From Bacillus altitudinis 41KF2b (GTDB lineage: Bacteria > Bacillota > Bacilli > Bacillales > Bacillaceae), in NCBI RefSeq assembly GCF_000691145.1, contig NZ_ASJC01000003.1:124001-188000 (forward strand): DNA of 64,000 bases, written 5' to 3'. A model generated the notes under the pieces. It was not told where the DNA came from. It did not search any database and worked only from the letters and a program-made list of their open reading frames with translations. Position numbers and translations under genes: made by a program. Each line of letters opens with the position of its first letter. The stretch's first letter is position 1. This document shows, one piece after another, positions 39,230 to 48,069 of this stretch.

Positions 39230-39628
39230 TTAGCCTCCTAGTATTATATTTTTTTCAAAACGATACCCTTTTCTTATCAATCTCTCTTTCTCTAAAAAGT
39301 CATTGATGGGTATAGTGGGCGCAAAATCTAAACGTTCCATCACATCCCCGATTGCAGCCATGATAGGTTGCGGATCGGCATTGTGATAAACATCTATTTG
39401 ATAGGTTGCACTATCTTGTATGGGCCTGTTATCAGCCCATTTGATTGGTTTGTAGTTGATTTCTTGCAGCACAACATACGGCGGACTCGACTTTGTACCC
39501 TCTGGGACCGCAAGCTCATAGATGTCAGCTTTGTCTATTAAAGACAAAAGCGCTGGATCATTCTCCAACGCTTCAAAAATGGCATTCTTGCAAGTATCTG
39601 CACGCCTTATTAAATTTTGATTGATCAT
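39230..39628 (-). CDS. Tail terminator / tail completion protein
   Basis: 132 residues with the pattern of siphophage tail terminators (DUF3168/gp17-like): short N-terminal helix, then APEG-like loop and YQIDVYHNADPQPIMAAIGDVMERL. It would cap the tube and join it to the head. Confidence 0.72.
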   Translation of the reverse strand: MINQNLIRRADTCKNAIFEALENDPALLSLIDKADIYELAVPEGTKSSPPYVVLQEINYKPIKWADNRPIQDSATYQIDVYHNADPQPIMAAIGDVMERLDFAPTIPINDFLEKERLIRKGYRFEKNIILGG

Positions 39629-40032
39629 AGTTTACTCAGCGCCTGTCGATATTTTTCTGCTACTCTTCGTATGGCCTCATCCCATTTTGCATCAACAGTT
39701 CTTGTAAAGAATTTTTGCGCAGGCTGATGTAATGTACCGAATTCAGGGAAATGAATTCTCCAATGAGTATCCTTCCTCGACTTAGATTTCGGCCAACCAA
39801 CCGCCACGTACTTCATCCCGTCTCCATCAGTACGAAGCCGCGTAATATCAAGATCATCTTGCATGTGTTTCTGGGCTTTGTCGGACCTTGGTGTGTTTGG
39901 GTGAAGTTCATCTTTTATGACTGTTGCACCAGCTGTAAGAGCTTCTTTATGCATCTTGCTGACCTTTCTTTGCATGTTTCCAATGGCGTTTTCTAATTCC
40001 TCTAAGCCATCGATTTGTAAATTAAACATCAC
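39625..40032 (-). CDS. HK97 gp10-like head-tail connector component
   Basis: 135 residues; N-terminal LQIDGLEELENAIGNMQRKVSKMHKEAL and central APHTPRSDKAQ-like region (LHPNTPRSDKAQKHM) are characteristic of the HK97 gp10 family. Overlaps both neighbours by 4 bp, so coupled. Confidence 0.85.
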   Translation of the reverse strand: MMFNLQIDGLEELENAIGNMQRKVSKMHKEALTAGATVIKDELHPNTPRSDKAQKHMQDDLDITRLRTDGDGMKYVAVGWPKSKSRKDTHWRIHFPEFGTLHQPAQKFFTRTVDAKWDEAIRRVAEKYRQALSKL

Positions 40033-40343
40033 TTCACCGCCTTTGCCCTAACTGTGAGGAAATGAAGCCTTGAATGATTCGGTAATATAGACTCAATTTC
40101 GTAGGTTTTCCCTTTGAATAAGATCCTCATATGATCGTCAATATCTTCCCTGTGGCGAATGGTGAATTTGATTGTATGTTCTTTTTGAATGGCAGCTGCA
40201 GCATAATATTCAGCGCCATTTAATCCCTCTGCTTTGGCCCAGCATTCAACCACGGTTTCCCAACCGTTGTCACCATCGACAGGTAAACGAGTCTTTTCTT
40301 TTTTCTGCTGAAATTGGATGCGGTGTCTCATGTCATTCAGCAT
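40029..40343 (-). CDS. Head closure / head-tail adaptor protein (SPP1 gp16 type)
   Basis: 104 residues from the ATG at 40343 (GGTGAAAAAG before it); a second ATG at 40331 is possible, while the longest frame (start at 40442) would overlap the previous gene by 100 bp and is rejected. The core MRHRIQFQQKKEKTR ... GWETVVECWAKAEGL is typical of this adaptor family. Confidence 0.8.
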   Translation of the reverse strand: MLNDMRHRIQFQQKKEKTRLPVDGDNGWETVVECWAKAEGLNGAEYYAAAAIQKEHTIKFTIRHREDIDDHMRILFKGKTYEIESILPNHSRLHFLTVRAKAVK

Positions 40344-40641
40344 CTTTTTCACCGTCCACAACCAAGTATTTGAGTTGATTGACCATTGTTGTGAGCACCC
40401 CATCAAGATTCGAGGTCGTTCCTGATATTTGCCTATTCTCATACCAATGAGTTGTAAATGACATGACCGCCAGCTCTGCTTGTGCTAAATTGTTAGGAAA
40501 TTTTAGACCCGTTGCATTCGTGATGTACTCCTTTGCTGCAGCAATGAAATGTAAAATCAAATCATCCTCCGCATCACCATCAATGCGAAGGTATTTTTTT
40601 GCTTTTTCAAGCTCTTTTTCTTTTTGCTCTGCCTCAGTCAT
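40333..40641 (-). CDS. Head-tail connector protein (gp6/gp15 type)
   Basis: 102 residues with the helical connector pattern KYLRIDGDAEDDLILHFIAAAKEYI ... AVMSFTTHWYENR. It forms the ring below the portal. Lies directly upstream of the adaptor gene. Confidence 0.88.
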   Translation of the reverse strand: MTEAEQKEKELEKAKKYLRIDGDAEDDLILHFIAAAKEYITNATGLKFPNNLAQAELAVMSFTTHWYENRQISGTTSNLDGVLTTMVNQLKYLVVDGEKDAE

Positions 40642-40653
40642 CCGGCATCACCT

Positions 40654-41052
40654 TTATTCAGATTTTGGGTTTTCTATTGCTTCGACTTTTTCTTGAAGGT
40701 CAGTGATCATTTTCTGTACTTCTGAATTGATATTGTCCCACTTGACACTCCCTTTACCGATTGTCCGGGAATTAACTGAACCATCACCTAAATGTTCATT
40801 TTTAATTGAGCCAGTCTCAATTACTGCAGCATCACCCTTATCACCTTTCGGCCCCTGCTCTCCTTGATCCCCTTTTTCACCTTTTGGACCTTGAGGACCT
40901 TGTTCACCAGGATCACCTTTCAATCCCTTAACAATAAGAGGGTTTTCTTCGCTGTTGTCTCTGATAGAAACAGGCGTGATAGGTTTACCGTCAGGCCCAG
41001 CCTCTGCAGATGTGAATACTCCGTTACTTTCATTTAAAAAATCTTTAGCCAT
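40654..41052 (-). CDS. Collagen-like virion protein
   Basis: 132 residues. Residues about 43-75 are ten Gly-X-Y triplets (GLKGDPGEQGPQGPKGEKGD and on), able to form a collagen triple helix, between short head and tail regions (the tail has a helical QKMITDLQEKVEAIENP trimerisation-like end). Lying between capsid and connector genes, it may be a head or neck decoration fibre. Role inferred. Confidence 0.7.
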   Translation of the reverse strand: MAKDFLNESNGVFTSAEAGPDGKPITPVSIRDNSEENPLIVKGLKGDPGEQGPQGPKGEKGDQGEQGPKGDKGDAAVIETGSIKNEHLGDGSVNSRTIGKGSVKWDNINSEVQKMITDLQEKVEAIENPKSE

Positions 41053-41078
41053 GATAGATCAATTCCTTTCAATTTTTC

Positions 41079-42374
41079 TTATTTCCCAGCGTCTACGGAC
41101 TTATCTTCAGAAGGTGTTTCAACTTCTGCTTCTTCACCAACAACTAAATCAGTAACAATAACTGCGGCTTCTGGATCAATAACTTTTCCGTCAAATCGTT
41201 CAATACCTCTGAAATATGTTTGATCAGTTAGATATGCATCTGCACCGATATCAGTTGATTTGATCTCGAATTTTTGGCGATCAAACATAAAGTATGCATT
41301 TTTAAAATCACCGAATAGAATATGAGTTTTTTGTTTATCGTCTGTGACAATCTCGTCATACACTTCAACAGGTCTTCCGAATAAAAGAAAGCTGTCCTCA
41401 TTGCGTGGGTCCTCTGCTAAGATTCCGCGGCCGTTTTTATCTTCAATGTTTGCAAGCGTTTCAAATGCTTCTGTATTCATAACCCACTTAGCATTTCTTC
41501 GGTAACCCTTTTTAAGTTGATTTTTGACTTTCCTCAAAAATTTAATAGTGATAAGTGAAGGTGCCTTGAGAGTTTTATATTTTTTGCTTGAGATAATTCC
41601 TTCTATGTTTTTGTCTCCACCTTTTCCATAGAAGACTTCCTCATTTTCAGTTACAGTTGCGCATTCAGAAAGCCATTCTACAATTTCTCTTGTGAAATTA
41701 AGAAAAGAATCATCAAGCAATTCAGCTGAAATAGGTAAAAATCCAGCGAATTTCTTAACGTTGTATTGGATTTCTTCAAACTCCATACTTTTGAGCTCTT
41801 TAATTGCCTCTTTTTCCCCAATGTTATATAGCTTTCCAGCAGTACCTTTTCTTACTGGATAAGTGCCAGATGGTGATTTTTTTGGCACAATGCGAACTAG
41901 ATTACGAACAGAATTTAATTCTTGAATGGACTTAATAATCTGTTTCGAAATGTCATCCGGTACTGTGTATCCACCATCCTTATCACTGCTAGATGAAAGC
42001 TGTCTATTTTCTTTTAAGACTTCCTGCAGCATTTTTCTTTCTTCGTTACCTAATTCATCATCACGTCCAGTCAATACCTTGAACCATGCATTTCTATATT
42101 CTTGCGTTCCTGTTAAGCTGCGTTCTTCATCAGAAGAACCAGATTCAGGATCTCTTTTCTGTTCCGGGACATGATGTCGGTCTTCAATTTCTGGTGCAGC
42201 GAGTTCTCTTTCCTCAGACATCATTTCAATTCTTTTTTGCAGAGCCTTTGCTTCATCAAGCATAGAGCGTGCTTCTTCATCTTTTCCTTCACTTATTAAA
42301 TTCCTAGCTTCTTGCTTTTTCTGCGTGAACTGCTGGCGCAATTGACGTTCCTCTTTACTCATCGTTACTGGCAT
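41079..42374 (-). CDS. Major capsid protein, HK97 fold
   Basis: 431 residues. An N-terminal delta domain (about 5-100, strongly helical: EERQLRQQFTQKKQEARNLISEGKDEE) acts as internal scaffold removed by the protease encoded upstream. The HK97 core follows (GGYTVPDDISKQIIKSIQEL, PVRKGTAGKLYNIGE, RGILAEDPRNEDSFLLFGRPVEV). RBS AAGGAGGAAAATCT. Confidence 0.94.
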   Translation of the reverse strand: MPVTMSKEERQLRQQFTQKKQEARNLISEGKDEEARSMLDEAKALQKRIEMMSEERELAAPEIEDRHHVPEQKRDPESGSSDEERSLTGTQEYRNAWFKVLTGRDDELGNEERKMLQEVLKENRQLSSSSDKDGGYTVPDDISKQIIKSIQELNSVRNLVRIVPKKSPSGTYPVRKGTAGKLYNIGEKEAIKELKSMEFEEIQYNVKKFAGFLPISAELLDDSFLNFTREIVEWLSECATVTENEEVFYGKGGDKNIEGIISSKKYKTLKAPSLITIKFLRKVKNQLKKGYRRNAKWVMNTEAFETLANIEDKNGRGILAEDPRNEDSFLLFGRPVEVYDEIVTDDKQKTHILFGDFKNAYFMFDRQKFEIKSTDIGADAYLTDQTYFRGIERFDGKVIDPEAAVIVTDLVVGEEAEVETPSEDKSVDAGK

Positions 42375-42394
42375 AGATTTTCCTCCTTGATTTT

Positions 42395-42430
42395 GAGCAT
42401 AAAAAAAGACCCACTATATAGTCAGGTCTA
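42395..42430 (-). terminator. Hairpin with T run between protease and capsid genes
   Basis: AGACCTGACTA-TATAGTGGGTCTTTTTTT; overlaps the protease stop. May be a weak terminator or an mRNA 5' stabiliser for the capsid message. Confidence 0.45.
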
Positions 42431-43037
42431 ATAAGTCTAGTTCCAGCTCAATCCTCTTATTTGATGTGTTTTTTTGTCTTTTTAAAACTTCTACTTTTTC
42501 TAGACTTCTTTCTCCTACAACAGCTTCCGTATCGCTATATGCAGGAGTTGTCACAAGTGAAATGTCAAAAATGCGATTGATTCGATTAATTCGGCGCTCA
42601 TATAACTTTTCTTCTTCATTTCTTGTCCATTCATCAGGTTCTTCATCACCTGAATGATCAAGAGAAAACGAAAAAGAACATTGATTGATGACGCCTGCTC
42701 TCAAATTCTTCATCAAATCTTGTCCATAAGTGGTGTCTGTTGGCTCAAATCTAAATTTCAGCCCTATTGCATCAACAGTTAATTGGAGACTACCAGCTCC
42801 CGTTGAAACAGTGTTTCTTGCTAATGGATAATCAATTTTATGATTAAATAAAGCAATTACATTGGACATATCTGCTTCGTCCAACGCTCCACGGCTGATG
42901 ATTTCCTTAAACCACCCAAGACGCTCAGACCATTTTTCAAATTTAAGGGCATACCCCTCAACATATTCACTTTTGCTTTCATCATCAAGTGACCTAACTT
43001 CAATTTCCGTCGTTAGCTGTCTGATTTCCTTCGGCAT
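42414..43037 (-). CDS. HK97-family prohead protease
   Basis: About 207 residues from the ATG at 43037 (GGAGGTGATCCGAATA before it). Contains VEGYALKFEKWSERLG, the catalytic His in IALFNHKIDYPLAR and the catalytic Ser region NQCSFSFSL. It cleaves the capsid delta domain. Overlaps the portal gene end by 38 bp. Confidence 0.92.
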   Translation of the reverse strand: MPKEIRQLTTEIEVRSLDDESKSEYVEGYALKFEKWSERLGWFKEIISRGALDEADMSNVIALFNHKIDYPLARNTVSTGAGSLQLTVDAIGLKFRFEPTDTTYGQDLMKNLRAGVINQCSFSFSLDHSGDEEPDEWTRNEEEKLYERRINRINRIFDISLVTTPAYSDTEAVVGERSLEKVEVLKRQKNTSNKRIELELDLLDLTI

Positions 43038-44280
43038 TATTCGGATCACCTCCTTTATGGCCTGCTTTAGCCATCTGATATTGATCTAACATATCTAAGA
43101 AAGTGTAATTCAGTGAAACTAAGTGTCTGTCCCCATCAGGAATAGCATTCTTTGACTCAAGGGCACGAATTTCATTTATATTCATAGCTCCAATTCGTTC
43201 CATAATTTCATAGAATTCAGCTCTTGATTTTGAATCACCGCGCAATTCACTATTAACATTAAATTGAACATATAGCCCTTGCCTTATTTCAGCATCAGTA
43301 AACAGTTTTGTATTGATTTCTTGTTCAAAGGAAACGATCCACGGCTGTAAAGTGTTCTTCACATATTCTATAGATTGATGTTCGATATTACTAAATGTAG
43401 CGCGATCCAATTCGTTTATTTTATGAAGGGGAACTTTGAATATGGAAGCAATTTGAGCCTTATTGAATTTCATAGACTCTACAAATTCGGCATCTTTTAG
43501 AGGCATTGATATAGATTGATAGTCGAGACCAGCATCGACAATCGCAATGCTTTCTCCCGCATTTACTCTCATCCATTCTTTTCTTGCAACCTCTTTTGCC
43601 TCTGGTTGTAACAGGGTTGGGATTTTCAAAATACCTCTTGGTGTTGCATCATTTTTATACAATTTCGCGTTAAACTTTGTTGCGGCAGATTGAGCACCAA
43701 TATTTTCTCTTGCAACCCGAATTGGACTGAGACCTACTATCCCATCTTCCGTCATTCCTTTAAAGTGCAGAACTTCCTCCGCATGTAATTCAGCTCGTTT
43801 GTTATTGATTATTGTTTCGTACCACAACTCCCCTGTTTTTGGATCAAGATAAGGATGTGTATTCGCTGGATTAAGAGGGATTAATGTTTTGATATCACCC
43901 GTTTTATCTGAAAGAATCAAAGAATATGCATTTCCCCACATACAAACATGCGTCATCATTAATTTTTTCCAAGTAAAAGCTGTCATATATTGATTGGGCT
44001 TTAAATAGAGCAATTTAAAAACAGGATGGTCACGCTCTCCTGAAATATTCTCTCCCAGCCTCCTAAACATATGGACAGATAGTTTTGCTATATCATCTGA
44101 CAAAACATTGATACAAGAAAAAACATCAGGATTTTTTAACGAGGTCGATTCACTCACTTTCTCCCCGCTTGCCGTTTTACCACCACCGAAAATATCAAAC
44201 ACCCATTGCGGGACTTGTGACATGCCCCAGCCACTGTCTGAATCTGCTGATCTCTTAGAAAACATACCTTCTAATAACAA
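43000..44280 (-). CDS. Portal protein, HK97 type
   Basis: 426 residues, TTG start at 44280 placed 7 nt after AAGGAGG. Portal signatures: NPDVFSCINVLSDDIAKLS, YLKPNQYMTAFTWKKLMMTH, LHFKGMTEDGIVGLSPI and NELDRATFSNIEHQSIEYV. Forms the dodecameric DNA channel. The RBS is inside the end of the small membrane-protein gene upstream. Confidence 0.95.
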   Translation of the reverse strand: MLLEGMFSKRSADSDSGWGMSQVPQWVFDIFGGGKTASGEKVSESTSLKNPDVFSCINVLSDDIAKLSVHMFRRLGENISGERDHPVFKLLYLKPNQYMTAFTWKKLMMTHVCMWGNAYSLILSDKTGDIKTLIPLNPANTHPYLDPKTGELWYETIINNKRAELHAEEVLHFKGMTEDGIVGLSPIRVARENIGAQSAATKFNAKLYKNDATPRGILKIPTLLQPEAKEVARKEWMRVNAGESIAIVDAGLDYQSISMPLKDAEFVESMKFNKAQIASIFKVPLHKINELDRATFSNIEHQSIEYVKNTLQPWIVSFEQEINTKLFTDAEIRQGLYVQFNVNSELRGDSKSRAEFYEIMERIGAMNINEIRALESKNAIPDGDRHLVSLNYTFLDMLDQYQMAKAGHKGGDPNNAEGNQTANDGN

Positions 44281-44284
44281 TTAA

Positions 44285-44464
44285 TCACCTCCTTCGGCTC
44301 ATTAAAATTGCTGTAAATATAAAAAAACCACCAGTCACTAAAAGACCGATGATTTCATGTATTTTATAAGCTGCTATAGTAATAAAGATTGCCCCGGCAA
44401 AAAATACTAGGTCATTTAATATTGAGTACAGAAAAATCATAACTTGCTTAATGATATTTTTCAT
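44285..44464 (-). CDS. Small membrane protein between terminase and portal
   Basis: 59 residues with two hydrophobic spans (about 9-29 and 37-54, IIGLLVTGGFFIFTAILM) and basic tail MSRRR. Its ATG overlaps the TerL stop (TAATG) and its own end carries the portal RBS, so it is translationally embedded in the operon. Many HK97-type phages encode such a protein here; function unknown. Confidence 0.7.
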   Translation of the reverse strand: MKNIIKQVMIFLYSILNDLVFFAGAIFITIAAYKIHEIIGLLVTGGFFIFTAILMSRRR

Positions 44465-46173
44465 TAGAATGAAAAGCCTCCTGACAAAATATACTCATTC
44501 AAATCTAAATGATCATCATTTTGACTAGCTCTCACATGAGCGTTTATAAGTGCAGCTGCTGGATCAATACGTTGTGACGACTTTGATTTATCAAGCATGA
44601 TATTCTCCTGCGCGTCAATCTTTGTGACGGCATTCCCCATCGCCCACGTCAATAGATCATTGTTGTCATGGATTAATTTTCGCGCTTTAGCTTTCTCACG
44701 TAAATCTTTGGTCGGCTCAGATAAGGTTTGCACCCCTTGCCTGATCTCGATCATGACATATCCATCAGCTTCCATCTGCTGCGCAAACTGCGTTGCGTTA
44801 TATGGATCATATCCAATCTCTTTGATTTTCCATCCTTTATCCTTTTCCATTTTCTTGATGTACGCACGAATATAATCATAGTCAACGACAGCACCATCAG
44901 TAAGAGTTAACCAACCTTTTTTGACCCACAAATCATACGGTACCTTGTCAGTTTTCATCCTTTCATGAAAAGTATCTTCTGGCATAAAGCCATGCGCTGT
45001 AACATAATACATCCCATTTTCGAGTGGAAATTCAAAACTGGCAGCTGTTAAATCAATACGTTTTGATAGGTCAATCCCTGCATAACATTCCTTACCTTTT
45101 AAATCTGGTAGACCTTCACTCACCCCGCAATCAGACCATGCCTGCATATCCATATATCCGTTTGATCGCATGTTCACCCAAATATCCATATTTTTGGTGA
45201 GGAAATCTCGCATTTTTTCCGGTACATTCAAAGCCATTTCCAAACGCCGTCTTAAATAATTTATGCCAAACTCGTGTTTTGCAAGTATCGGATTTGCTTT
45301 TTCCCATTTACTCTCGTCTTTAATATCATCATCTGCATCTAACTCATTAATCATTGCAAAGTAATGGTCATTTTTCTCTACCATATTTGGATCTAAAAGA
45401 CGAGAAGCAAAATTGTACTCGACACGGTAAGCAGGATTATTCAATTCAGGTCCAGCAGTTGTGATAATTACCATTAACGGTTGTGATCTTGCTCCCATAC
45501 CCGATTCAATAACATCATATATTTCTGATGTTGGATGAGCATGATATTCATCAATAATTCCACATTGAGGGTTAAATCCATCTCCGGTTTTCCCGGCATC
45601 TTTTGCAAGTGGTGTGATAATTGATTTTGTTTTAATATGTTCAATTGTCCCATATGCTACCTTATATTTTTTTGATGGTTTATTGAGAAGGTCGCTACCC
45701 TCAATTTGAGCATTTATTTCTTTCCAGCAAATCTTAGCCTGCTCTTTTTTGGTTGCACCTATATAAACCTCCGACATACTTTCTCCAAGCGCCATTGCTT
45801 CATATGATCCAACAGTTGCTAAGCTTTGAGTCTTTGCATTTTTACGGCCAACTTGCCAATACACAGTTGTAAAACGGCGAATATCGGTATCTTTGTGGAC
45901 CCATCCATAGACATTGCCAAAAATGAAAATCTGAATAGGATCAGGATCAATATTTTCACCTGCTAATGGTCCTTTGGTATGTTTAAATTGAGTCATCCAA
46001 AAAAGAAATCTGCGGGCCTTTTCTTCATCGAATACATATGGAAACTCTTCTTTTCCTTCTCGTTCAACATCATTCAAAAAACGCTGACAGGCCCAAATGT
46101 GTTTTTGACAAGCTACAATTTTCCCTTGTAGAACATCATTTGAGTAATCAATCATAAACTGCTTAATTGTCAC
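44464..46173 (-). CDS. Terminase large subunit
   Basis: 569 residues. ATPase domain with a deviant Walker A (VYWQVGRKNAKTQSLATVG, about residue 105), Walker B CGIIDEYHAHP, and coupling motif VIITTAGP; C-terminal nuclease with CYAGIDLSKRIDLTAA and VVDYDYIRAY. Translocates DNA into the prohead and cuts it. Overlaps terS by 4 bp. Confidence 0.95.
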   Translation of the reverse strand: MTIKQFMIDYSNDVLQGKIVACQKHIWACQRFLNDVEREGKEEFPYVFDEEKARRFLFWMTQFKHTKGPLAGENIDPDPIQIFIFGNVYGWVHKDTDIRRFTTVYWQVGRKNAKTQSLATVGSYEAMALGESMSEVYIGATKKEQAKICWKEINAQIEGSDLLNKPSKKYKVAYGTIEHIKTKSIITPLAKDAGKTGDGFNPQCGIIDEYHAHPTSEIYDVIESGMGARSQPLMVIITTAGPELNNPAYRVEYNFASRLLDPNMVEKNDHYFAMINELDADDDIKDESKWEKANPILAKHEFGINYLRRRLEMALNVPEKMRDFLTKNMDIWVNMRSNGYMDMQAWSDCGVSEGLPDLKGKECYAGIDLSKRIDLTAASFEFPLENGMYYVTAHGFMPEDTFHERMKTDKVPYDLWVKKGWLTLTDGAVVDYDYIRAYIKKMEKDKGWKIKEIGYDPYNATQFAQQMEADGYVMIEIRQGVQTLSEPTKDLREKAKARKLIHDNNDLLTWAMGNAVTKIDAQENIMLDKSKSSQRIDPAAALINAHVRASQNDDHLDLNEYILSGGFSF

Positions 46174-46685
46174 ACGTTATCAAACTCCTTCTCAGCAGCC
46201 GTCTTTTCTCGAATCTCCTGCGTTTTGGTGATCGCTAGTTTTGCACGGGCTGATGGAGTAAGACCAAAATCATTTGCAGCTGACTTCATTTGATCAAAGA
46301 AGTTCTTTTGTCTTTTCAATAATGGGTGTTCTTCCCCAATCAATTCAATTGGATTTCCGTCCTCATCAAATCCATCTTTATGAACCATGAGTCCATCTTC
46401 TTCTATCACTTTAGTTATTGAAATATATTGTGAATAGGCATTACAATAGGCGGCCAACATGCTGATATCTGCCTCCGTTATAATGTCCACTTCCTTTAAT
46501 AGCTCGGCAATCCGTTTGAATTCCTTTTTAGCAACCTTATCCAACCAGGATGGAGGTTTAATGTTGTTTGATCGCATTTTCATTTTCTGTTCTTGTTCGG
46601 CGCGCATTTCCAATTCGTCAGTATTTTTCTTGTTTGGGTTACCTTGTATCAATTGAAGTGTTGCGGATTTTGCAGGTCTCGGCAT
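46170..46685 (-). CDS. Terminase small subunit, P27 family
   Basis: 171 residues from the ATG at 46685 (GAGGTGGGAAAT RBS), starting MPRPAKSATLQLIQGNPNKK, with PPSWLDKVAKKEFKRIAELL and the C-terminal DFGLTPSARAKLAI of the P27 family. It recognises the packaging site, probably in the intergenic region just upstream. Confidence 0.93.
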   Translation of the reverse strand: MPRPAKSATLQLIQGNPNKKNTDELEMRAEQEQKMKMRSNNIKPPSWLDKVAKKEFKRIAELLKEVDIITEADISMLAAYCNAYSQYISITKVIEEDGLMVHKDGFDEDGNPIELIGEEHPLLKRQKNFFDQMKSAANDFGLTPSARAKLAITKTQEIREKTAAEKEFDNV

Positions 46686-46726
46686 ATTTCCCACCTCATT
46701 CCGTTTCAATTTTTTATACTTTTTGC

Positions 46727-46754
46727 TTGTTTTTGAGCGAAATCATGCTATGAT
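46727..46754 (+). promoter_or_regulatory. Possible plus-strand promoter upstream of terS
   Basis: TTGTTT (46727-46732), 16-bp spacer and TGC-TATGAT extended -10 (46749-46754) reading rightward, opposite to every neighbouring phage gene. A terminator lies 30 bp beyond the predicted start. Confidence 0.45.
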
Positions 46755-46760
46755 CGAATT

Positions 46761-46815
46761 AACAACAAAACCAGTCGTACCAAGCCCTCTCGGCATTTTC
46801 ACCGAGGGGGTTTTT
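46761..46815 (+). ncRNA. Candidate short plus-strand RNA ending in an intrinsic terminator
   Basis: Predicted from the promoter at 46727-46754 and the hairpin CCCTCTCGG-CATTTTCA-CCGAGGGGG followed by TTTTT (46785-46815). About 55 nt with no ORF. Alternatively the hairpin belongs to the packaging (cos) region. Unproven. Confidence 0.35.
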
Positions 46816-46913
46816 CGCGTTTTTGGAAACTTTGAAAAGCGGTGTTTGTTTGCAGACGACGGCTCACCGATCTTCACAAAGCCGTTTTCTAGGGATTTAA
46901 TGCCGGGGGGTAC
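46816..46913. other. Candidate packaging-site (cos) region
   Basis: About 100 bp between the HNH endonuclease and terminase genes, with a GC-rich run (GCCGGGGGGTACC, 46901-46913). HNH-TerS-TerL order is typical of cos-type phages, and cos is usually here. The cut site cannot be located by eye. Confidence 0.4.
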
Positions 46914-47279
46914 CTATGACCCTCGTTTACCATGAACCTTGTTGTGACAGCTATTACACAGGCTTTCGAGGTTGTTTAGGTCTAATCGCTTGCCCCAATC
47001 TTGTTTAAGTTCGATCTTGTGATGAACCATGTCAGCAGGTACGACACGATTTTGTTTTAAACAGCTTTGACAAAGATAATTGTCTCTCATTAGAACAAGT
47101 TGTCTTGTCTGTTTCCATTCTCTTGATTTATAAAAACTTGTTGAATGTTTATCTCGAACATGATTGTTGTAATACTTCGCTTCCTGCTGCTTGCCATCAG
47201 CATGAGCAGGACAATAACCATCCCTTGTTAACTCCCTGCACCCTCGCAGCTTACACTCTCTCAATGGTTTAGGTGGCAT
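46914..47279 (-). CDS. HNH endonuclease
   Basis: 121 residues. Two zinc-type cysteine pairs (CKLRGC...YCPAH; CQSCL...CNSCH) surround the HNH core MVHHKIELKQDWGKRLDLNNLESLCNSCHNKVHG. Works with terminase in DNA cutting for packaging in cos phages. Overlaps the previous gene by 11 bp. Confidence 0.92.
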   Translation of the reverse strand: MPPKPLRECKLRGCRELTRDGYCPAHADGKQQEAKYYNNHVRDKHSTSFYKSREWKQTRQLVLMRDNYLCQSCLKQNRVVPADMVHHKIELKQDWGKRLDLNNLESLCNSCHNKVHGKRGS

Positions 47280-47625
47280 CTAATTCACCAGCTTTTCTCT
47301 CATCTATCATTGCAAACAAAACAAAGGCATGAAGATGCCCCACTTTCTGTACAGCATAAAACTCCCTGTACTCCCTTTGATATGATGCTAGATAGGATCG
47401 TGCTGCTTCATAGGGTAGAATCTGGCTGACATGCAGGAGGCTGTCTATAGCTTGCCTGTCCCTCACACCGTAAGAACCAAGCATGCCTAACCCCCTGATG
47501 ATCTCCCCATCTGCCCATATGCATCCCCTTTTATTAAGGGCTTTAGTACCGTTATACAATTGGTCTGTCCTTATTGCATGTCCAATTGCTGTGTCAATGA
47601 TTAGTTCCCTGAGTGAGTTGTCCAC
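47269..47625 (-). CDS. Hypothetical phage protein
   Basis: 118 residues from the GTG at 47625 (GGGGAGGGACACAAC). The longer frame (47661) starts inside a terminator hairpin and is rejected. Soluble, helical; no family recognised. Placed just before the HNH gene, so probably late. Confidence 0.6.
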   Translation of the reverse strand: MDNSLRELIIDTAIGHAIRTDQLYNGTKALNKRGCIWADGEIIRGLGMLGSYGVRDRQAIDSLLHVSQILPYEAARSYLASYQREYREFYAVQKVGHLHAFVLFAMIDERKAGELDAT

Positions 47626-47644
47626 GTTGTGTCCCTCCCCAAAA

Positions 47645-47678
47645 TAAAAAGCACCTATCACACAGACAGGCGCTTTTC
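47645..47678 (-). terminator. Terminator
   Basis: AAAAGCGCCTGTC-TGTGT-GATAGGTGCTTTTT on the minus strand between the genes at 47700 and 47269. Confidence 0.75.
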
Positions 47679-47699
47679 AGTCTTATTTTTTGTTGTGGT

Positions 47700-47939
47700 T
47701 CAAGAAATAATGTCTTGCTGCATCTTCACTATACGTTCTTGCGCTTCTTTGAAAGACATATCCCCAGCATCATAAAATGTATACTCTGATTTAATCCTGT
47801 TGCCCTTGTGTTTAATTTCAGCATGTACAACGACATAAGGAACTCGTTTGACAGTTTTAATATGGTTAGTTTCTTGTGAAAAAGATTCTTCTATCTCTTG
47901 TAAAAATCGTTCCATCGACATTACAGTAAGTTCAGCCAC
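47700..47939 (-). CDS. Hypothetical phage protein
   Basis: 79 residues from GTG at 47939, 6 nt after GGAGGTG; upstream in-frame starts lie in the RBS or in a terminator hairpin. Reads MAELTVMSMERFLQEIEESF ... with a beta-strand pair (YVVVHAEIKHKGNRIKSEYTFYDAG) and final helix. Function unknown. Confidence 0.65.
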   Translation of the reverse strand: MAELTVMSMERFLQEIEESFSQETNHIKTVKRVPYVVVHAEIKHKGNRIKSEYTFYDAGDMSFKEAQERIVKMQQDIIS

Positions 47940-47957
47940 AACTGACACCTCCATATA

Positions 47958-47990
47958 AAAAAGCGAATTCCTCATTGGAAGTCGCCTTCA
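47958..47990 (-). terminator. Terminator after the DUF5677 gene
   Basis: GCGACTTCC-AATGA-GGAATTCGCTTTTTT (one mismatch) on the minus strand. Confidence 0.7.
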
Positions 47991-48069
47991 ATTTATAACC
48001 TAATACCATATTAACCGTTCTAAAACAAAATGCTTTGCCAAGATCGTGCCAAAAATGTGCCATTTTTTC

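Noticed and set aside
40344..40442. Upstream extension of the head closure gene
   Set aside because: It would overlap the connector gene by 100 bp and lacks an RBS; the ATG at 40343 is preferred.
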